In this document: positions 8,941-20,941 of the stretch, in pieces
Layout of the letters: every line of letters starts with the position of its first letter
How positions within the stretch are numbered: the stretch's first letter is position 1
Source: Platerodrilus igneus
Lineage: Eukaryota; Arthropoda; Insecta; Coleoptera; Lycidae
Reading direction: 5' to 3'
Assembly (NCBI GenBank): GCA_036346225.1
Contig: JARFIW010000139.1
Location: 5,208,001 to 5,272,000 of the forward strand
Length of the DNA stretch: 64,000 nucleotides
The notes under the pieces: model-generated
The model's database searches: none
Seen by the model: only the letters and a program-made list of their open reading frames with translations
Told to the model about the DNA's origin: nothing
Position numbers and translations under genes: made by a program

Positions 8941-10504
8941 TAGGGATGACCACGGGCCCAGGCTTTGGCCCGGCCGACCCGAAGCCCGGCCCGAATATCA
9001 AGCCGGGCTTCGGGCCGGGCCGGCAAAATTTTTTTCGGGCCCAAGTCGGGCCAAGCACGTGTCGAGCTCGGGCCGCGCCGGGCCAGACTACTCAAGCTTT
9101 TCGGGCTTTTCGGGCTATTCGGGCCGGCCCGAAGTTTATATAACGAAATATACAATTTTTCAAATAACTGATTAAACTTTTATGCTCGTTCATGTCGAGA
9201 TATAAAAAATGGGGTTCAATTATAAAAATTACATAATTTTGAATTCTGAATTTTCACCTCCTAAAATTGTAAAACTATTTTATTGTTTTTATTGAAAACA
9301 TTTCTTAAGGTGTAATGGAAACAACCTACAATCCGTTTTGATTAAATGTTTATCAACACGATTTTTTAGATCAATAATTCCTGGATGCACAACAATTGAA
9401 GATACATGCACTTAAATCAAAATAACCATTTGCTAAAGCACCATTTATATATGCCATAAAATAAAGGATGTGCTATTCAAAATAATTAATATGACAGATA
9501 TTTGCAAGACTTCAAAACTATTTTAGCTATAGTTTCGCCTTGTTCGGTAACTCCTACACAAAGTTTCAATTTGCCAGTAAAATTGTAGTTTTTAAAATAC
9601 TTTTAATGGATGTGGGATATCCTGTATACGTCTTTTTTATACTAAAGAGCTAGATTCTTTGTAAGTATATGTTATTATTTTACTCAATACGTAGCAGATT
9701 CTCTATATACGGCGAAAGCAGCCTTTTCATACTTTTGAAGAACCCTGCATATATTAATATTGAACATTTTTATAGATAAGATTGTCGGCATTTTTTTCAT
9801 AATAATTAAGATTTCCAGTAAAGCATACGATAAAAACATATTCATAGTAACGTCTACCTGATACGAGAGACTTGAATAATCAGTTCTCTGAACGGATGCT
9901 AGCAAATTCTCAAAATGTAGACCTATACACAAATAATCTGTAAAATGGAAATTGGCAACGTTCTTTGTTTAGAATATGAGGAAACAATATTCAGTCAAAT
10001 TTTGAATACTTTCCTTGAAATATGTTACTATATACTAGTAGTAGTACAGGAATTCTAAAATGCATTTTGTTACTTAAGGTTGAAGTTTGACGCAAACTAC
10101 CTTCTATTTTGGATTGCCTGTGCAAGTGTGCATCATCTCCAAATACCTTTGAGATTCTTCGAGGTTAAAATGATACTACAAACTATAATTTACTAAGGTT
10201 GACATATTCAACTTTTGTAGAAAAACATAATAATAGTAAAGAAGTATTTTTATACAACTGAAAATACATATATTAACAAATGATACGTTCCATTTGGATG
10301 TTGAAAAATCTATACATCACTTAAGGTTTTAGTTACATTCCGGCCCGAATCGGCCCGGCCCGGCCCGAAGCCCGGCCCGAAATCAAGCCGGGCCGATGCG
10401 TTTTGGTTCGGGCCGGGCCACCGGGCCTGGCCGGAGCAAATTATTTCGGGCCGGGCCAGGCCGCATCTAAAAGCCCGGCCCAGCCCGGCCCAACTCCATG
10501 CCTA
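8941..10504 (+). mobile_element. Non-autonomous hAT-like element with GGGCC-rich ends
   Basis: The ends TAGGGATGACC and (right end read inward) TAGGCATGGAG are imperfect inverted repeats. The element is flanked on both sides by the same 8 bases, CTTCTATA (8933-8940 and 10505-10512). Eight-base duplications and TAGGG-type ends are hallmarks of hAT transposons. Each end carries about 170-200 bases of GGGCC/GGCCC-rich subterminal repeats (8950-9135 and 10338-10495), in sharp contrast to the AT-rich interior. No transposase was found inside, so it must be moved by another element's enzyme. Confidence 0.88.
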
Positions 10505-10714
10505 CTTCTATAGATTAGCGAGTTCTGACAATTGCATTCGCCGCACAAAAAGGAAAATTAATATGCATTCTTGTGGTTATTATATAACACCTTCACTTAT
10601 AGTCAGTCTCCTATCACGTTACTTGAATCTTATCTTATTTGTTCTTCCTACCATCAGCTGGGCAGATACACTTAGTAACGCTCGTCCTCGAAATAATTCA
10701 AGAACATGGAATTG

Positions 10715-10965
10715 TTAACAGTATAATTAAAACAAAGCGTAATAGAATGATAGGTCATGTAAGGCATGAGGAGATCAAGCCAGTACTAGAAGTCATAGTT
10801 GAGATAAAAATTATAGAAGAAGGCAGACTCGGCATAGACCCGATTAAGAAACGTGCACGTAATGATAGTTTTACAGAACACTTAAAGCGATCACTCAGAA
10901 TAGAAAACGGTAAAGCGTTGCGTGAAACTAAGCCTGAAGTTGTTACTAATACAGAGGAAGGATGA
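10715..10965 (+). pseudogene. LINE 3' coding fragment
   Basis: Within the frame 10639-10965, the segment KTKRNRMIGHVRHEEIKPVL matches the C-terminal block of the LINE protein seen at 20.3 kb (RRDGMIGHILRHEGMVRSIL). It is truncated and diverged, with the linker after it changed. Confidence 0.6.
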
Positions 10966-11334
10966 AATGAAGAGGGGGAGGGAGAAAGACTTACGGGTAA
11001 AAATATATTACGTTACGATTTTTGATATTCCTAGAAGAGGTGGGAACTCCATAACAATTTTAAGAGTGTAACTGACCCCAAAAGAGAGCAGCAGCTGTTT
11101 CGGTACAGAGACCATAGGGGTCGGTATGGCATTCTAAGACACACTACTGCGATGTGGAAGGCAACGGGAAACCACATTATCTCCCAAGTACATAGTGTAC
11201 TTAAATTGTAATTTAAGACGATAACATCTTCTGGAGAAATAGATTTCGGAGATAAATAATCGGATCTCCAGGAGGGGGCTACTTTGAAGAATGTGATCGG
11301 AGAGTTTCAAAGAAGAACCAGAAACATTTTGCCA

Positions 11335-12073
11335 GTCGGAGCGTGGAATGTCAGAAGTATGAAGTAAATAGCTAAGCTAGAGAACTTGAAAATTAAAATG
11401 AATAGATTAGCATTAGACATAGTAGGGATTAGCTAATTTCGGTGGCCAAAGGCGAAGAATTTTTGAAGCGAAAACTTTAGGATAATTCACACAGAATCAG
11501 AAGAAGGGAATTCGGGTGTGTGGATAGTTATGCAAAAGAAGATATGGCACTGTGTAGAAAACTACTTAGAAAAGAACGAAAAAGTACTCGTGGTTAGATT
11601 AGAATCTAAATCGGTCAATACAGTAATAATACAAATATACACGCCCACCTCTAGTTAAAGTGAAGATGAGATAGAAGCGCTCTACAAAAATATAGAGCAC
11701 ATATTAAGATGTGTATAAATAAAAATTTAATAATTACGGAGAATTTTAATGCAGTGGTAGGTGAGGGTAGGGAAAGAGGGGTAGTAGGTTTATTTAGTTT
11801 ATGCACGAGGAACGACATGGAATTAGGCTAACAGAATTTTGCGACAAAAACGATTTAACCATCACAAACACATTATTTAAACATAATGCTAGAAGACGAT
11901 ACACGTGGAATATGCCAGATACAACAGAGTAAAAGATCCCAGAAGCTATCCCGAAGTAGATATGGACACTGTTCATAACATCGTAATTACAAAGACCGTT
12001 CTTAAATTTAACAATATGAAAAAGGGAACCAAAAATTCACTTAGAGTTTGAGAAACTAAAACATAAAGCTATC
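11335..12073 (+). pseudogene. LINE endonuclease domain remnant
   Basis: The frame begins at GAWNVRSMK, the usual start of an apurinic/apyrimidinic-type endonuclease in LINEs, where the Asn binds metal. Later pieces resemble KNSRSYP and D-x-D strings near 11.94 kb. Several stops and frame changes make it inactive. The C-terminal part is severed by the LTR unit at 12078. Confidence 0.6.
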
Positions 12074-12077
12074 CACG

Positions 12078-14115
12078 TGTAACAAAATTTTTGTTACATT
12101 TCATATCTATAAAGAAAAAACAGTTCTAACTGTTATTATTTTGCGAATTCGTCATTTAGCGTGTAATCATTAATTAATTTAATGTACTATAAAGAAGAAC
12201 AACTTTTTCCGTTTATGTTATTTTTACCTATAAGGAGTATTTAACAGAGACTTCTATACTTTCAATATCAAGGATACCTTGAGCGTAACTTGTGTTACAT
12301 AAATTACAGGCGTTCTGGCGTCCACTAGGGCATTTGTTAAACATAACGCCTGCGCGAAAATGACGCGAAGGCTATGAGGATTGACAAATAAAGAATACGG
12401 CCATCTTGCAAGCAACCGCGGGTACGTAGACTTCACTGCCAAACATGGTGAATTCCGCTTGTAAGTGGGAGCTAAGGATAGCTCTAGAGGAATGGTAGGG
12501 CTGCTTGATTGTCGCGTGGAGGCTTCCCGAAGAGCTCTCGTGTAAGCCGCCCAGTCAACTCAAAGCAACAACTACAACACGTGGTGAGAAATCCATTGGT
12601 GCAAAATTTGAGGAACACGCTAAACAATGGAATTAGATTTTGGTCGAGTATTGTCAAATTAATTATTTTAAAGCGTCCGAGGAATTATGGTTAATGCAGG
12701 CATGTTTGGTATCTTTCGGAATTTCAAACAGATGGAAAGTAAAGTGTCCGAGCTCATCTATTACATTCGTCAACATCGCAGCTGTAAAAACTAAATCTAC
12801 CAGGTACTTATAAACCTTTTTGCTGAAAATCAATTTCGTGTGCTAGTTAAGGTTAAAGCTTTAATTTACTATTTACAAAATCATGGGAAATCTTCGTTAA
12901 GTAACGTAAATTTCAAGTTTGTTTGCTAAATGTGTTTATGCTTATAAACCACGTAAAATTTAGTTTGGAAGTATAACCTAAAATTTAATAAGTCAAATAT
13001 TTTTCATTCGGAACTAAATTGCTTTATAAGAGAAATTTTTTTTAATCTTTAGATGCTTTAAAAGTTGTTATTCAAAGTGCTTTTATGATGCCCATGTCAG
13101 GTGATAAAAAATATGTATAAAGTCCACCTTTGGATGAAAGGTGTTTTCTAGCAATTTGTTGTAATTAGTAGAAGAACTAAGCTGTTTTTGACATATGTTA
13201 ATCTGAGTTTATTATTATCATGCTTAAACCATATGAACTGTTTATGTAACAAGTTCCTTAGATAAAAATCTTGTAAGCCAGAACAGATCTGTTTTATGGA
13301 TGTTTAAGAGACTAAACTGTATTAACTAACTTATAAATGCTAATACCTCTCTATGTAGAGAAGTATATTCAGAAATTTCTGTAACTTATTTAATGTTGAT
13401 TATTTTGATTATAGAGGAACACTCTAAGAAAGTTTTAAAGTTTATATATTGATTAATGAAATTTATTTACAAGTAATTTTTGCAACAAAAGAGAATCATA
13501 TTTAGATTAAATTTTGAATTGATACCGTTGTTTTTTATTTCACTTATTGAACTTAACATTGGTCAAATTAGATCAGCAAAATTTTGATTGTGGAAAAGTT
13601 GGTACAGCATCAGTTAATAGTAATGGAATAAGTAATTTCCAGTAGAGTATTTTCTCATAGGTAAGGTGTTATTAAGGTTTTGAATTCAGGCTAATCGATC
13701 TATAAAGATCGAAATATTTTGTTGTTGTAAGACACAAACGGTGTCTTATATTTTATTTTTCTGTGTGACATCTTCTTACAGGTCCGACATCGCGGAAGTT
13801 AGAGCAGAGGTTTCCAGAGGTATTGTATATTGAGGTTTGTAAGTTTTTTTTGATAATCATAATATCCTATAGGTTTCTGCGTCTTCCTGTAGGGTACTTT
13901 AGTTTTGCTTGTTGCCTATATAGATGCAGTGGCGTCCATTTATTTTTTTTGTTCCCGTTTGTAGTCGAGCCCACCATATACCCACGCCCAAACTCATTGC
14001 TCACCCTTGGGGTAATTCCCAGACTAGACCGCGAATATTGTAAAGAAGGGCTTAACCCTAATTAACATCTCACTAGCGCCCAACCAACGTGAGGCGTATC
14101 AAAAAACACATTTCA
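12078..14115 (+). mobile_element. LTR-like insertion (solo LTR?), 2.04 kb, 4-bp duplication
   Basis: The unit starts TGTAACA, ends ACATTTCA, and is flanked by CACG on both sides (12074-12077 and 14116-14119). Removing it rejoins LINE copy A in agreement with LINE copy C (36.36 kb). TG...CA ends with a 4-base duplication fit a gypsy-type solo LTR. The first 21 bases form a near-perfect palindrome. A primer-binding-site-like motif, AGCGCCCAACCAACGTGAGG, lies about 40 bases inside the 3' end (14074-14093), which is odd for a plain LTR. No coding region was recognised. Confidence 0.65.
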
Positions 14116-14119
14116 CACG

Positions 14120-15895
14120 AAAGATTTGAAAAAATCAAATGAATTGCTGAAAGGTATCGGGAAAATTTCGAATACTAAAGAAGTAGAAATAGAATGGAAT
14201 AACATCAAATCCAGCTTAAAAATGACGGCAGAGATATTCTGGGGTATCCACTAAAAGAAAATAAGAAACCATGAATAACAACAAAGGATATCTTGAATAT
14301 AATAGAAGAAAGATGAAAATACAAAACTAGACCAGACGAAACAGGAAAATAGAGATACAAAGCCATAAAATGGGAAACTATTCGCAATTGCAGGAAAGCT
14401 AAAGAACAATGGATTGATAAAAAGTGCAAAGAGGTACAAACGAAGATGGAAATAGGAAAGACAGATGAAGCATACAAACTAATTAGAATTAAATTTTAGG
14501 AATATAAAACCGTATAGCAAAAATATAAGGGACGCGGGAAAAATGTCATTATAGAAAATGTAGAGAAGAAAGTGGTTAGATAGCATGAATATATATGGAA
14601 TTTATATGCAGCTTAGGAACTAACAGCATTAGAATAAGAATCAGACATTGAAAAGGATGATTTGGGATATCCTATACTTAGAGATGAGTTTGAATTACCA
14701 TTAAAGTGTCTGAAAAATGGTAAAGCACCAGGTACAGATAAGATGCAAGCAGAAACTCTAAAGGCTGCTAGACAAGCAGTAACATAACGTTTCTTCCAAC
14801 TTGTAAGCTATATATTTGAGACATACTAGATATCCAAAGATTTCAAACGTAACATCATTGTCACTAATACCAAAAGGGGAGGCGCGGATAGATATGAAAA
14901 TTTTCGAACAATATGTTTGACAGCACATGTGTCAAAAAAGTTAACTTGAATTGTACAAAAACGAATGAAAAAACAAGCTGAAGAAATACTAGGAGATCAA
15001 TGTGAGTTTAAACGAAACAGGAGAGCACGGGAGGCTATTTTAGCTCTCAGGGTGATAATAGAAAAAACAATAGAAAAAAGAGGAAAGCGTGTATATAGGG
15101 TTTGGAGATCTGGAAAAGGTATTCGACAATGTAAAATGGAAAAAATTGTTTGTAATACTCAAAAAGATGGGAATAAGTTTTACGGATAGACAGATAATAC
15201 ATAGCTTATACAAAGAGCAAACAGCGGTGATAGAATTAGAGCGGGGACGTAAAGAAGTAAATATTAGTAAAGTTGTGAGAGTGGAATGTGCCTTATTTTT
15301 AACTTGTACATCGCAGAGGCAATGAATACTGTCAAATCCAGGAAGTCATGTGGAATTATTGTGTAGGGACAAAAGATTGATTTACAGATGATATAGCGGT
15401 ATTAGCATCTAGCAAGGAAGAGTTAGAAGCTGCTCTTAATGAAATGGAAACAGTTCTAACAGAGAGATACGGTATGAAAATTAACAAAAATAAAACTAAA
15501 ATAGTAGTATGTAAAGGTGGAGAAAATAATTCAAAAACATGAATACAAATAGGTAACGGGAACTTACAAGAGGACTTCTGCTACCTAGGAAGTCTAACAA
15601 TGCGAGATTGGGAAGAGTGTCAAAGATATAAAACAAATTTTACCACAAGGTCGTGCAGTATTTAATAAAAAAAAGCAACTACTGTGTTCAAAGTCAACAA
15701 ACAGAAACAAGGAAAAGATTGCTTAAAACATATGTATGGAGCATAGTACTGTACAGTTGTGAAACCTGGACAGTAGGAGAAGAGGACAAGAAAAAGATAA
15801 AAGCCTTTGAAGTGTCGTGCTACAGACGTATGATGAAGAGACCATGGACAGACGAAGTTAAGAACAAAGAGGTTCTAGAAATGGTAGGGGAATAA
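14120..15895 (+). pseudogene. LINE reverse transcriptase of copy A, broken
   Basis: Short frames carry the reverse-transcriptase domain in order: the fingers region near 14.7 kb (KAPGTDKMQAETLKAA), a region around 15.1-15.3 kb (FTDRQIIHSLYKEQTAVIEL), then FTDDIAVLASSKEEL at about 15.38-15.42 kb with the two catalytic Asp. The end is KTYVWSIVLYSCETWTVGEE at 15.73-15.78 kb. Stops and frameshifts interrupt every few hundred bases, so no enzyme is made. Confidence 0.75.
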
Positions 15896-16120
15896 AGGCA
15901 TACGTGGAAAACAGTAAAAAATAGGAGAGATAGGATAATAGACTACATACCAGACATGAGGGAATAGTGCGGGATATATTAGAAGCAGAAATAGGAAAAA
16001 GGAGAGGTAGAGTTAGACCTAGATTGGACTATTGCACACAGATAGTGAAAGATGCAGGCTGTGGGAATTTCAGGCAAATGTGTAGAGTGGCGTCGTCCAA
16101 CCAGTTTTAAGACAAAAAGC

Positions 16121-16255
16121 TTGTTTGAAAGGATATATTGGAAGACTATTAATTCGGCAGATGTTTGAGTGTTGGGGGATCTTGGTAGCCGCAGGTTACT
16201 TAACCCCTTTCACATACTACTGAATATCGGGGAAATAGGGTATATATTGTACCAT
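16121..16255 (+). repeat. T repeat, copy 1 (adjoins LINE 3' end)
   Basis: This ~130-base sequence (ATTGGAAGACTATTAATTCGGC through GGGGAAATAGGGTATATA) recurs at 38.42-38.57 kb, 38.67-38.83 kb and, inverted, at 22.52-22.64 kb. Each time it sits directly beside LINE 3' sequence. It may be a tail or leader of a LINE derivative. Confidence 0.65.
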
Positions 16256-16571
16256 GCTAGTTTTCCATTTTGCATATTACAGCTGTGAAGGCCAAAGTCT
16301 TTTCTTTAAAACAGAATCTTGTTTATAAAAACTATCTGCAACTAACATTACTTATACAAATTTAATATTCGCTTATGATAAATTACATGTTTCCTCAGTA
16401 TGAAAAGTCATACAGAATAAAAGCTTTGTATTTTTTTTGTTAAACAAATAATAAAGTTTCATTTTGTCAAAGTCTCTAATACTAAATTTTACAATTATAT
16501 TTAGAAGTCATAGGTTAATCTCTGTTTAGTTTCATTCGTCTTAGTTTGCTTAATAGACAAGCGGTGTAGTT

Positions 16572-16748
16572 ATGATTCTTGACCATTCAGGAGTTGAAGT
16601 TGATATCAATAACCCCACTTTCAGGTTTTTTGAAAATGTTGTGGACAAGTCGTATCGGTCACTTTTTCCGAGGTCTTATCTTGAGTTTGTTTGTGCAGAA
16701 CATGCTCTCTTATCTTGGTTTACTGAGCATCGTAGTGTACAGCTATAA
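16572..16748 (+). CDS. Unidentified ORF, 58 codons
   Basis: An ATG at 16572 opens a 58-residue frame with protein-like composition: DHSGVEVDINNPTFRFFENV, later KSYRSLFPRSYLEFVCAEHA, ending at TAA 16746-16748. The longer overlapping frame (16579-16905) looks less protein-like. No family was recognised. It may be a truncated host or mobile-element exon. Confidence 0.25.
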   Translation: MILDHSGVEVDINNPTFRFFENVVDKSYRSLFPRSYLEFVCAEHALLSWFTEHRSVQL

Positions 16749-16749
16749 A

Positions 16750-17400
16750 GTAGAGTGTTCTTCCAAAGTGGTTTTGCCGGTCGTCGTGTTTATGGTGGAT
16801 GCACCGGTTAGCTATGTCTCAGACATAAGTACTACGCACAACAATAATCCAGAAGATTTTAAAATGAGTACTCTATATTGTGTCTTGCACAGAAGCTTCA
16901 ACTAAATATAATTTTTAAGTACAACACACGTCCTTTGCTACACCACATCTGTAATTTCCATATCAGCTTTAATTTAACTTTTTGAAAAATTGATGAAGAT
17001 GCAACTTTACTTTGCCTGAAGTGACATCAGTAAAAATGGTGGATTTACACCGTGCTTTAAATTCACTTATGGTTAAAGGTTAACACAGCTGTTTTTGGTT
17101 CCTGTTTTCTGCCTGTTTTCGATACATGGTTTAAAGAAGGATTCTCCAACTATGTATAATTAATAAGTTTGCTTACAGTTCGCGATTTATGTAGTATATT
17201 TGTATTTGTTTGTTTGTTACAAAGTGTAATGGTTTTTTTGTTGTACCATGTAAATAAAGGCATACAATTAACCCAACATTTCTTTATTGGAAATGGTATT
17301 CAATCAGGTTATCACCAAGCTAAGCTCTGTGTTTTGGTCCGCTACAAGAAGGGTTTCGAACTAAAAGCTTTCCCTTTAAGCCTTTTTAATTAACGAATGT
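16750..17400. other. No recognised gene
   Basis: AT-rich DNA with shadow frames only. Confidence 0.4.
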
Positions 17401-17404
17401 TCTA

Positions 17405-17725
17405 CACTTGACGCTGCACGTTGTCTAATGGTTTCAATTTATGGATAATTTGGATCTTGTACGAATACAGATGAAGATCGCTGTGGAAAATGGGGCGTAT
17501 GGTTGCGAGCGAAATGTTTAATTTCTTTGAACGACGCCTATTGGAAGTGATCGGGTATGCATGCACGTTTTCTCTTACAGCAGCTATGTTTCCACCTCTA
17601 CAAACTGAACGAGTATGCTGATATGTGGTACGACCACTAACCGAACTTGTTTCTTAAAACGTTTTACTATTTTGGAAATTTCTGGGCTCTGTAGGAAAAA
17701 TTTTGCGAAATGTAGCTTTTACAGA
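17405..17725 (-). pseudogene. IS630-type transposase N-terminal fragment
   Basis: On the minus strand an open frame contains GGNIAAVRENVHAYPITSNR and, a little later, LATIRPIFHSDLHLYSYKIQ. This is the second helix-turn-helix and linker of DUF4817-type transposases, which usually read ENIAAVRES...TLWRILHKDLHLYAYKIQ. Upstream, in another frame, is the first helix region (FKKTSSVSGR). The catalytic domain is absent. It is a different subfamily from the transposase at 4.8-5.7 kb. Confidence 0.7.
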
Positions 17726-17774
17726 ACGCCCGTTTTCGTAGTAAATTTAGATAATTAAAATGCGTTATTCTGTT

Positions 17775-18618
17775 TGACAGTACACATGTCAACAATATTA
17801 TATATTAACTAGAATTGTACAAAGACGGATGGAAAAACGGGCTGAAGAAATACTAGGAAAAGATTAATTTGGGTTTAGGCGAAACAGGGGAACACGGGAG
17901 TCCATTTTAGCTTTAAGGGTGATAATGGAAAAACAATAAAAAAAGGAGAACGTGTTTATATATCTCGAAAAGCATGTAAAATGCAATGTAGAATGGAAGA
18001 AAATGTTCCGAATACTCAAAAAGATTAAAATGAGTTATAGGGATACACGCATAGTGCATAGCTTATACAAAAAGCAAACAGCGGTAATAGAATTAGAACA
18101 GGAACGTAGAGAAGTAAACATTTGGAAAGGGGTAAGACAGAGGTATGCCCTATCGCCTTTAATTTTTAACTCGAAGAGACGATGAATACTGTCAAATGCA
18201 GAAAGATATTTGGAATTATTATGCAGAGATAAACGATTGATATGTTAAGATTTGCAAAATATATAGGGGATTAGCATCTAGCAAAGAAGAGTTAGAACCA
18301 GCTCTTAATGGAATGGAAACAGTTCTAACAGAGAGCTACGGTATGAAAATTAACAAAAATAACATTAAATTTCTAGTATGTAAAGGAGGAGTAAATAAGT
18401 CAAAAACCAGAATTCAAATAGGAACCAAGAACTTAGAAGAGGTTAAAGATTTCCGCTACCTAGGAAGTCAAATAACACAAGGTGAGAAAAGTGCAAAAGA
18501 TGTAAAACAAAGATTAGCACAAGGCCGTGCTGCATTTAACTAGAAAAGTAACTACTATGTTTAAAGACAACAAACAGAAACAAGGAATAGATTGCTGAAA
18601 ACATATGTGTGGAGCACA
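17775..18618 (+). mobile_element. LINE copy B, first part
   Basis: This is the reverse-transcriptase region of the same LINE family as copy A. It starts near the TARIVQRRMEKRAEEIL segment and passes through SLYKKQTAVIELEQERREVN (about 18.06-18.12 kb). It continues to YGMKINKNNIKF, the KSKTRIQIGT segment and ATTTAACTAG near 18.54 kb. It is interrupted at 18618 by a 1.5-kb unit and continues at 20161. The copy is 5'-truncated and carries stops. Confidence 0.75.
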
Positions 18619-20160
18619 CTGTTATTATATTTTTTCTTTTTCGCTAGATAGAAACTTTTTGAGGATGGCCTTTACAAGATGTGATAGGGCCAAAAGATGT
18701 TGCGAAGAAAAAAAATAATAATGTGCTCTCGGTCTTAACTCGGGGTCTATTCCTGTGGAGGCATGAGGTGGTCGGGGTATTTTACTGAGACTAAACCTGA
18801 AACAACAAAAAATCTTGGGCACCACTGCGTCTATGAAAACCAACGATGAATAGTCATCCTAAGAGTAGACGTAGAAAAGCCTTAAGAGAAATATATCAAC
18901 TTGAATTTAGATGTATTGTAATTTAATATTTTCTTCAATTTTATCACCTCAACTTAATTTCGTAGACTACTTATTTTTATTAAATTTTGAAAATAAAACG
19001 CTTTGTCTTGACTAGCATCTAATAAAAAAATGGTTTCTCTTCTCTTTGTACAAAAATTAATAGTGTATATACAACAACATAAAAGTGAATGCTGCTGAAA
19101 TTTATTTAGTAGGCAAAAATTATAGTGATTAACAGACTATGCCTGTCATAAAAAATATAGTTAATATTTTATTAACATCAATCATACGCTGTAATAAGAG
19201 ATCTTTGATATAGCTTACAAGTATTAGAACATAAGTCTTTTTCTAAATACAAAATTTACTCAGCAAACATAAGCGTCATTTGTTTTAATGAAATATGGAG
19301 AACTAGTTTTTTTATCATTACCTATGTTATTTTGAAGAGCTGAATCTAAGAAATGTTTGACACAAAAATATAACAACATAAAAATGCCATATCATCTTAA
19401 CAACACCTTATAAAATTGTGATTTCCTTTAATAAGATTATGTGCAACATTGATATTCAAAATGCTAAATTTCACATATACTAAATAAATATATTTTGGTT
19501 GAGCAAACCGTGCTTTTCAAACAAAACGTTCCATCACGTACGTGTTGAATATCTCCAAGAAAGAAAGTTATATGTTCTTCTTGATCGTTATAAAAACAAT
19601 GTTATTCACCAAAGTTTGATGACAAAAACATTTAAGTAATAAAAAAGAATTGCGGAACACCTGCCGGTTCAGAGCATTATGATTCCGCCATTTTTTTTAT
19701 GAAAAATAACAACTTCCTTCCATAAGCGAATAATTAAATCTTGGTCCATAATAGTTAGTATTGAAATCGAATCCGGTTCTCACTTGATTGATCCATAAAT
19801 TCTATTATTATCTAAACATGCTTGCGTTTTATAAATATCACTTCACTAGTTGGAACCACCTTCTAACCAAAAAAAACACAGTGAATAGCCTCAATCCCAA
19901 CCTATACGAAATTGCCATGGGTGGAGTTTGTTTCTACCCATGTTAACTCAAAAACTCCCACTTCTTTTCTTAAAACGTGTCTGCTGATTACAACCCAACG
20001 TACAAGAATGACCTGTTGTCCTTTACCTATCACAACGCATGACTATCCAAACTACGGCTGCGCGAGATATTAAATACTTTAATAATAACTTTCTCGCCTA
20101 AATTCTAGCAACATACGTAGCATGAAGTGCCTTATATAGTTGCTTAAAACTAAATTGTTA
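18619..20160. mobile_element. Unknown 1.54-kb insertion in LINE copy B
   Basis: The LINE sequence ...GGAGCACA and GCACTGTACG... is split here, with CACA on both sides (18615-18618 and 20161-20164). The inserted unit starts CTGTTATTATA and ends AAATTGTTA. No coding region was recognised. Its first part, read on the minus strand, contains GCAGTGGTGCCCAAGATTTT and GGAATAGACCCC. Similar motifs occur at 13.93 kb and (inverted) at 39.77 kb, so it includes a dispersed repeat. Confidence 0.55.
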
Positions 20161-20580
20161 CACAGCACTGTACGACTGTGAAACGTGGACTGTGGGAGAA
20201 GTGGACACGAAAAAGGTAGAAGTTTTTGAAATGTGGTGGTACATGAAGATATATCACGGACAGACAAAGTTACAAGTCAAGCGATTCTCGAAATGGTACG
20301 AGAATTAAGAAATATGTGGAAAACAGTAAAAAGTAGGAGAGATGGGATGATAGGACACATACTAAGACATGAGGGAATGGTGCGTAGTATATTAGAAGAA
20401 AAGAAAGGAAAAAAAGAAAAGTAGAGGTATATCTAAATTAGACTATGGCACGCAGATAGTGAAAGATGTAGGTTGTGGAAATTTCAAGGAAATACGTAGG
20501 TTAGTTCAGATAAGGAAACAATGAAGGTACGCGACAAACCAGTTCTAGGACTGAAGATATTGATGATGATGTTGATAATG
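20161..20580 (+). mobile_element. LINE copy B, 3' part
   Basis: It continues copy B after the insertion. The C-terminal block CETWTVGEVD is followed by MIGHILRHEGMVRSILEEKK (about 20.35-20.40 kb). The 3' end GGTACGCGACAAACCAGTTC leads into a GATGATGATG-rich tail at about 20.56 kb. The reading frame is broken. Confidence 0.75.
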
Positions 20581-20698
20581 AATCCATATCTACAATTTTA
20601 TATATTTCACATCCGTAAAAGCAAAAGTGCACGGCGTGTGAGTTTTTACATATATTTTAAGAGTTGAAAAAACCAACAGATTACTCATCCTTTATAAT

Positions 20699-20941
20699 GC
20701 ACAAGCGACTGCTTCTAAAAACCGAAATTGCTTTGATGTAGGTTGTTTCTATATCCCTTTCCAATCCCGAATCTTAGTGTGTGTGGAAGAGCACAAACGT
20801 ACGTACCCCCTGTATGTTGGTGTATCTAAGGAGCACAAATAATTGCTTCTAAACAAATAAAAGTTGCTTTGGTAGGGGTTGATTCCACTCCCCAGTAGAT
20901 AAATTTGTATATATCTCAGTATGCGGAAGTGCATAAACGTT
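20699..20941 (+). repeat. Diverged tandem duplication, two ~120-base units
   Basis: CACAAGCGACTGCTTCTAAA...GAAGAGCACAAACGT (20699-20800) and CACAAATAATTGCTTCTAAA...GAAGTGCATAAACGT (20834-20941) align along most of their length. No coding role is apparent. Confidence 0.55.

Larger units (their letters stand above)
11040..16120 (+). mobile_element. LINE copy A, degenerate, split by an LTR insertion
   Basis: The leader contains GGAAGGCAACGGGAAACCAC (about 11156-11176), a common motif in the 5' part of this LINE type. An apurinic-type endonuclease domain starts near 11335 (AWNVRSM). It runs with stops and frameshifts to about 12073, where a 2.04-kb LTR-like unit interrupts it. The element resumes at 14120. 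The reverse transcriptase spans about 14.6-15.5 kb, with the catalytic FTDD at about 15384 followed by IAVLASSKEELEAALN. The C-terminal block (CETWTVGEED) is near 15.76 kb and the 3' end near 16.1 kb. It is the endonuclease/reverse-transcriptase type of non-LTR element, in the RTE/Jockey-like broad sense. Confidence 0.8.

Noticed and set aside
8688..9171. ORFs of 68-155 codons over the hAT left end
   Set aside because: They reflect GGGCC-rich subterminal repeats, giving Gly/Pro/Ala/Arg-rich shadows, not a gene.
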